Source of the DNA: a bacterium
Lineage (GTDB): Bacteria > Sysuimicrobiota > Sysuimicrobiia > Sysuimicrobiales > Segetimicrobiaceae
Direction: 5' to 3'
DNA: 34,609 nt
Assembly: GCA_035691305.1 (NCBI GenBank)
Contig: DASSJF010000060.1
Location: 1 to 34,609, forward strand
Position numbers and translations under genes: made by a program. Each line of letters starts with the position of its first letter. Positions within the stretch are counted from its first letter, which is position 1. The notes under the pieces are model-generated. The model saw only the letters and a program-made list of their open reading frames with translations. It did not search any database and had not been told where the DNA came from. Shown here one piece after another: positions 31,510 through 34,609 of the stretch.

Positions 31510-32498
31510 GCTTTCTCTGGCCGCGGGTGCTGTGGCTGTTCGCGATCGTCCCGGCGCTGGTGGCGGGTTACGTCTGGATCCTGCGCCGCCCCGCGCGGGA
31601 GCGCGTGCAGTATCCGACGCTCGATCTGGCGCGGGTCGCGGCCGCGGCGGGCGGCCGCTGGCGGCGGCACGTCGCCGCAGTGCTCTACCTGCTCACCGTC
31701 TGCGGCGTGATCTTCACCGTCGCCCGGCCGGTCGCGCCGGTGCCGGTGCCCGACAACCGCGCGGTGGTGATGCTGAGCATCGACGTGAGCCGGAGCATGA
31801 TGGCGCGCGACGTCGTGCCGACCCGGCTCGACGCGGCGAAGAAGGCCGCGGTGGACTTCGTCAACAATCTCCCGCGCGGCGCGAAGGTCGGCCTCGTGTC
31901 CTTCAGCAGCTACGCCACGCTGATCACGCCGCCGACCGACGACCACGACCGGGTCGTGCAGGCCATCAACAGCCTGAACCTCGAGTTCGCGACCGCGATC
32001 GGCGACGGGCTGCTCGAGGCCGTGTACGCGCTGCCCGGCCGTCCGCGGCCGCCGCAGGCGCTGCTGCCCGGGCTCCCGCCGCCTCCGCCGCCGGACGCGG
32101 ACCGGCTGCCGCCGGCCACCGTGGTTCTCTTGAGCGACGGACAGAGCAACCGCGGGACGCCGCCCGAGGACGCGGCGACGATCGCCCGCCAGCTGAAAGT
32201 GCGCGTGTACACGATCGGGCTCGGATCGCCGGAAGGCACGTTCCTGGAATTGGGCGGTCGCGGCATCTTCGTCCGGCTCGACGAGGAGACGCTGAAGCAG
32301 ATCGCCGAGGTCACCGGCGGCGCCTACTGGCGCGTGTCGTCCGCGGCCGAGCTGAGCCGCGTCTACACCCGTCTGGGCCGCGTGATCGGCTGGCGCCGCG
32401 TGCCGGTCGAGGTCAGCGGCCTGAGCGCGGTCGGCGTCGCCGCGCTGTTCCTCGGCACCGTCGCGACGTCGCTGGCCTGGATGCACCGCCTCGGTTAG
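31506..32498 (+). CDS. Membrane-anchored VWA-domain protein (BatA/BatB-like), copy 2
   Basis: The 330-residue paralog of the preceding gene has the same layout: membrane helices near residues 7-22 and 53-72, a VWA domain with MIDAS DVSRS at 93-97, and a C-terminal helix (VSGLSAVGVAALFLGTVATSLAWM). At the same site as copy 1, before strand TVVLLSDGQSN, it has a shorter Pro-rich insertion (GRPRPPQALLPGLPPPPPP). Start GTG 31506 overlaps the upstream stop. Two VWA paralogs in a MoxR operon are normal, and they probably form a heteromeric membrane complex. A GC-rich hairpin follows at 32532. Confidence 0.92.
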   Translation: MSFLWPRVLWLFAIVPALVAGYVWILRRPARERVQYPTLDLARVAAAAGGRWRRHVAAVLYLLTVCGVIFTVARPVAPVPVPDNRAVVMLSIDVSRSMMARDVVPTRLDAAKKAAVDFVNNLPRGAKVGLVSFSSYATLITPPTDDHDRVVQAINSLNLEFATAIGDGLLEAVYALPGRPRPPQALLPGLPPPPPPDADRLPPATVVLLSDGQSNRGTPPEDAATIARQLKVRVYTIGLGSPEGTFLELGGRGIFVRLDEETLKQIAEVTGGAYWRVSSAAELSRVYTRLGRVIGWRRVPVEVSGLSAVGVAALFLGTVATSLAWMHRLG

Positions 32499-32531
32499 CT
32501 GCAGCTAGACCCGGAGTTGGTTTCCACACCT

Positions 32532-32556
32532 CGCGGCCCGGTTTCGCCGGGCCGCG
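32532..32556 (+). terminator. GC-rich hairpin after the MoxR operon
   Basis: CGCGGCCCGG (32532-32541) and CCGGGCCGCG (32547-32556) make a perfect 10-bp stem with loop TTTCG. No T-run follows directly, so termination strength is uncertain. A smaller repeat, CAGGGA-AGAATA-TCCCTG, lies at 32592-32609 before the next gene. Confidence 0.6.
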
Positions 32557-32640
32557 TCCGCGTCCGGGCGTCGTGTTTGCCCTCCGCCCCCCAGGGAAGA
32601 ATATCCCTGAGCCTGTTATCCCGGATGGAGAGGTGGATCC

Positions 32641-33063
32641 GTGGCCTCGAACCGAGCCATTGCCGCGCCGTTGACGGACGTGCTCTACATGATGGCGGAA
32701 GAGGGCGCCGATGAAGAGACCAGTGATCTGACCGAAGACACGTGGGCCGGCCTCATGCGCGACGGCGCGGATGTCGCCCGCCGGGTCGAAGAGGAGATCG
32801 ACACCGGCGGCGTGACCGTGCCCCGCGAAAACGTCGATCCCGACGATCTGAACGCGATCCGCGCCGCGGCCGGGGTTATCGTGACGCGCGACCATCGGCG
32901 GGGACGCGTGAACGCGGAGACGTACCCGAACGAAAGCGAGCTGCTCGTGGCGTGGACCGCCATCGTAACGGAACTCGCGCCCGGCTCGCCGGAGGCCGAG
33001 GAGACCGAAATCGACGGCTCGGCGGGACGGTCGTCGTCCGGCCGGCGGTCTACTGGACGGTAG
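32641..33063 (+). CDS. Acidic protein of unknown function
   Basis: I do not recognise this 140-residue protein. It is strongly acidic over residues 18-70 (EEGADEETSDLTEDTW ... DVARRVEEEIDTGG), with no membrane segment or signal peptide, and ends in a Ser/Gly/Arg tail. A central predicted helix (DDLNAIRAAAGVIVTRDHRRG) and LLVAWTAIVTEL look folded. The GTG start at 32641 follows GAGAGGTGG. The stop is followed within six bases by the GlsB-like gene, whose ribosome binding site overlaps it, so the two are cotranscribed and may share a stress role by association. Confidence 0.7.
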   Translation: MASNRAIAAPLTDVLYMMAEEGADEETSDLTEDTWAGLMRDGADVARRVEEEIDTGGVTVPRENVDPDDLNAIRAAAGVIVTRDHRRGRVNAETYPNESELLVAWTAIVTELAPGSPEAEETEIDGSAGRSSSGRRSTGR

Positions 33064-33069
33064 GGGTAA

Positions 33070-33339
33070 ATGAGTATTCTTGCCTGGGTTGTCGTCGGCA
33101 TCATCGCCGGCTGGCTCGCGAAGATGGTCGTGCCCGGAGAAGGGCCGGGGGGGCTCCTCGGCGATCTTCTGATCGGCGTGGTCGGCGCCGTCGTCGGCGG
33201 CTGGATCTTCCGCTCGTTGGGACACGCGGGCGTGACGGGCCTCAACATCTGGTCGATCGTCGTCGCGGCGATCGGCGCGATCGTGCTGCTCTGGATCCTG
33301 CGGATGTTCACGGGCAAGCGTCCGGTCCGCACGCTGTAG
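33070..33339 (+). CDS. GlsB/YeaQ/YmgE family small membrane protein
   Basis: This 89-residue protein belongs to the transglycosylase-associated/GlsB family, small stress-related membrane proteins of unknown mechanism. The family pattern MSILAWVVVGIIAGWLAKMVVPGEGPGGLLGDLLIGVVGAVVGGWIF is complete, giving helices at about residues 3-20, 30-48 and 57-77. GEGPGG between helix one and two is the family hallmark. It follows the acidic unknown protein by six bases and is followed by a weak hairpin. Confidence 0.95.
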   Translation: MSILAWVVVGIIAGWLAKMVVPGEGPGGLLGDLLIGVVGAVVGGWIFRSLGHAGVTGLNIWSIVVAAIGAIVLLWILRMFTGKRPVRTL

Positions 33340-33342
33340 AAG

Positions 33343-33364
33343 CCGGGGATCACCATCCCGGTTT
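33343..33364 (+). terminator. Weak hairpin after the GlsB-like gene
   Basis: CCGGGGAT (33343-33350) can pair with ATCCCGG (33355-33361) with one bulged G and loop CACC, followed by TTT. It is a modest intrinsic terminator candidate directly before the next promoter. Confidence 0.45.
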
Positions 33365-33375
33365 CGCGCTGTTGG

Positions 33376-33384
33376 TGTTATGAT
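33376..33384 (+). promoter_or_regulatory. Extended -10 promoter of the epimerase gene
   Basis: TGTTATGAT contains an extended -10 (TG, one base, TATGAT). It ends eight bases before ATG 33393, so transcription would start at or next to the start codon. No good -35 box is visible, as is normal for extended -10 promoters. Confidence 0.6.
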
Positions 33385-33392
33385 GGCTGCGC

Positions 33393-34322
33393 ATGAGGGC
33401 CGTCGTAACGGGGGGCGCGGGGTTCGTCGGGTCGCATCTGTGCGAGCGTCTGCTCGCGGACGGAACGGACGTCGTCTGCCTCGATAACTTTCTCACCGGC
33501 CGCGCGGACAACGTCGCGCACCTGGCCGGGCCCCGATTCGAGCTTCGGCACCATGACGTCACGACGCCGATCGAGATTGCCGGACCCGTCGACGTTGTGC
33601 TGCACTTTGCCAGCGCGGCCAGCCCCGTCGACTACTTGGCGCACCCAATCCAGACGCTGAAAGCCGGGGCGCTCGGCACCTGGATCACGCTCGGTCTCGC
33701 GCGTGCGAAGGGCGCCCGGTTTTTGCTCGCGTCCACGTCCGAGGTCTACGGCGACCCGGCCGTGTCGCCGCAGCCGGAGACGTATTGGGGCCACGTGAAT
33801 TCGATCGGGGTCAGGGGATGCTACGACGAGGCCAAGCGATTCGCGGAAGCGATGACGATGGCGTACCATCGTGCCCACGGCGTCAACACCGGCATCGTTC
33901 GCATCTTCAACACGTTCGGGCCGAGGAATCGGCCCGATGATGGGCGCGTGATGCCGGCGTTCATCACGCAGGCGATCCGGGGAGAGCCGCTCACGGTCCA
34001 CGGCGACGGGACGCAGACTCGGAGTTTCTGCTACGTCTCGGACCTGGTGGAGGGGATCGTCCGCCTCACGCGCTCCGAGATCCACGAGCCCGTCAACCTC
34101 GGCAACCCCGAGGAGATTCGGGTCATCGACCTCGCGAAGCTCGTGCTCGAACTCACGGGGAGCCGGAGCACGACCGTTCATCGTCCCCGTCCCGAAGACG
34201 ATCCGACCCGCCGGTGTCCCGACATCAGTCGGGCGCGCACGCTGCTCGGCTGGGAGCCGCGCGTGCCGCTGCGCGAGGGCCTGCGGCGCACGCTGGAGTG
34301 GTTCGCCGCTCGGATCGCGTAG
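33393..34322 (+). CDS. UDP-glucuronate decarboxylase-like NAD-dependent epimerase/dehydratase
   Basis: The 309-residue extended SDR has the NAD motif GGAGFVG at residues 7-13 and catalytic Tyr144 and Lys148 in [10 protein letters not shown]. The surrounding phrases [60 protein letters not shown] and [21 protein letters not shown] are diagnostic of UDP-glucuronate decarboxylase (UXS), which makes UDP-xylose. The length fits bacterial UXS without the N-terminal extension of eukaryotic forms. A related dTDP- or UDP-sugar epimerase is the alternative. No glycosyltransferase or sugar operon is adjacent. The ATG has no ribosome binding site, consistent with the leaderless promoter just upstream. 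Confidence 0.9.
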   Translation: MRAVVTGGAGFVGSHLCERLLADGTDVVCLDNFLTGRADNVAHLAGPRFELRHHDVTTPIEIAGPVDVVLHFASAASPVDYLAHPIQTLKAGALGTWITLGLARAKGARFLLASTSEVYGDPAVSPQPETYWGHVNSIGVRGCYDEAKRFAEAMTMAYHRAHGVNTGIVRIFNTFGPRNRPDDGRVMPAFITQAIRGEPLTVHGDGTQTRSFCYVSDLVEGIVRLTRSEIHEPVNLGNPEEIRVIDLAKLVLELTGSRSTTVHRPRPEDDPTRRCPDISRARTLLGWEPRVPLREGLRRTLEWFAARIA

Positions 34323-34383
34323 GTGGTACGATAGGCGCAGCGCCGGTCGACCCCGCGGCCGGCTACCATGAAAAATTGAAAGC

Positions 34384-34459
34384 GCGCCCGTAGCTCAGGG
34401 GATAGAGCAGCTGCCTTCTAAGCAGCGGGTCGGGGGTTCAAGTCCCTCCGGGCGCGCCA
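34384..34459 (+). tRNA. tRNA-Arg (anticodon UCU)
   Basis: A full cloverleaf is visible. GCGCCCG (34384-34390) pairs with CGGGCGC (34449-34455), followed by discriminator G and encoded CCA (34457-34459). Anticodon stem GCTGC/GCAGC encloses loop CTTCTAA with anticodon TCT at 34417-34419, decoding AGA and AGG. A possible -10 TACCAT lies at 34364-34369. Confidence 0.97.
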
Positions 34460-34609
34460 AGCCCAGTCGGTCCAGCCAGTCAAGCCCCAGCGACGAATGA
34501 GCACCTCAATTATCCACTGTGCCGGCTGAGGAAGACCGGCGGCGGGCCACCCGATGGTTTGTCGTCCCCAACGCCTTACACCAAAATTCGGTTGATATGT
34601 CTAAAAAGT
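34460..34609 (+). other. Sequence downstream of tRNA-Arg, no gene seen
   Basis: The last 150 bases contain no supported gene. The final 35 bases turn noticeably AT-rich (ACCAAAATTCGGTTGATATG and onward) compared with the rest of the window. The 3' ends of tRNA genes are common integration sites, but no att-type repeat of the tRNA end is present inside the window. Confidence 0.4.

Noticed and set aside
30418-32498. Two VWA genes as an unusual duplication
   Set aside because: Paired VWA proteins are the normal layout of MoxR/DUF58 operons; only their Pro-rich insertions are worth noting.

Overview
The window is a very GC-rich, densely coded stretch of a bacterial chromosome with about 33 protein genes, two tRNA genes, many 4-bp start/stop overlaps (ATGA, GTGA, TTGA) and frequent GTG or TTG starts. 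A B. subtilis-like fadN-fadA-fadE order, copper-amine-oxidase-type 'stalk' domains, an LPXTG protein with a class E sortase, and a WtpA-like binding protein all suggest a Terrabacteria-type lineage. Candidates are an uncultured phylum such as CSP1-3/Sysuimicrobiota, Armatimonadota, or a deep Bacillota or Chloroflexota relative. Sequence reading alone cannot fix the lineage. No phage, transposase, CRISPR array or rRNA was seen.

Layout. 1-3244: the C-terminal part of a cell-wall amidase, RNase PH, XTP/dITP diphosphatase and an unknown membrane-anchored protein. 3253-4908 (minus): a DUF885 peptidase-like protein. 4967-5043: tRNA-Pro(UGG). 5256-5549 (minus): a two-gene operon of a basic Gly-rich 70-aa protein and a 22-aa hydrophobic peptide. 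5763-10897: a tightly overlapped operon coding for an LPFTG surface protein, class E sortase, PqqD-like protein, HPr-kinase-like protein, ABC ATPase, ABC-2 permease and a nucleotidyltransferase-fold protein. 10841-12621: a secreted CAP protein, a DUF6717 protein and a small membrane protein. 12923-21621: acyl-CoA ligase, fadN, fadA, fadE, an SDR and a Gfo/Idh oxidoreductase. 21742-25195: a second 20-aa micropeptide related to the first, a small secreted protein and two tandem stalk-domain paralogs. 25288-28230: a molybdate/tungstate ABC transporter in the order permease, ATPase, binding protein. 28353-32498: MoxR, DUF58 and two membrane von Willebrand factor A proteins. 32641-34322: an acidic unknown protein, a GlsB-type membrane protein and a UDP-glucuronate decarboxylase-like epimerase. 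34384-34459: tRNA-Arg(UCU).

How the genes work together. The fad block encodes a near-complete beta-oxidation route: activation, acyl-CoA dehydrogenation, hydration plus second dehydrogenation, and thiolysis. The MoxR/DUF58/VWA set is a recognised chaperone-like module at the membrane. The 5763-10897 operon joins wall anchoring by sortase to a PqqD/HPr-kinase/nucleotidyltransferase set of the kind known from peptide-modifying and exosortase-associated clusters, and adds its own exporter. The two strongest leads for undescribed biology are this operon and the pair of 20-22-residue membrane micropeptides. The micropeptides differ in DNA almost only at synonymous positions within their shared block.
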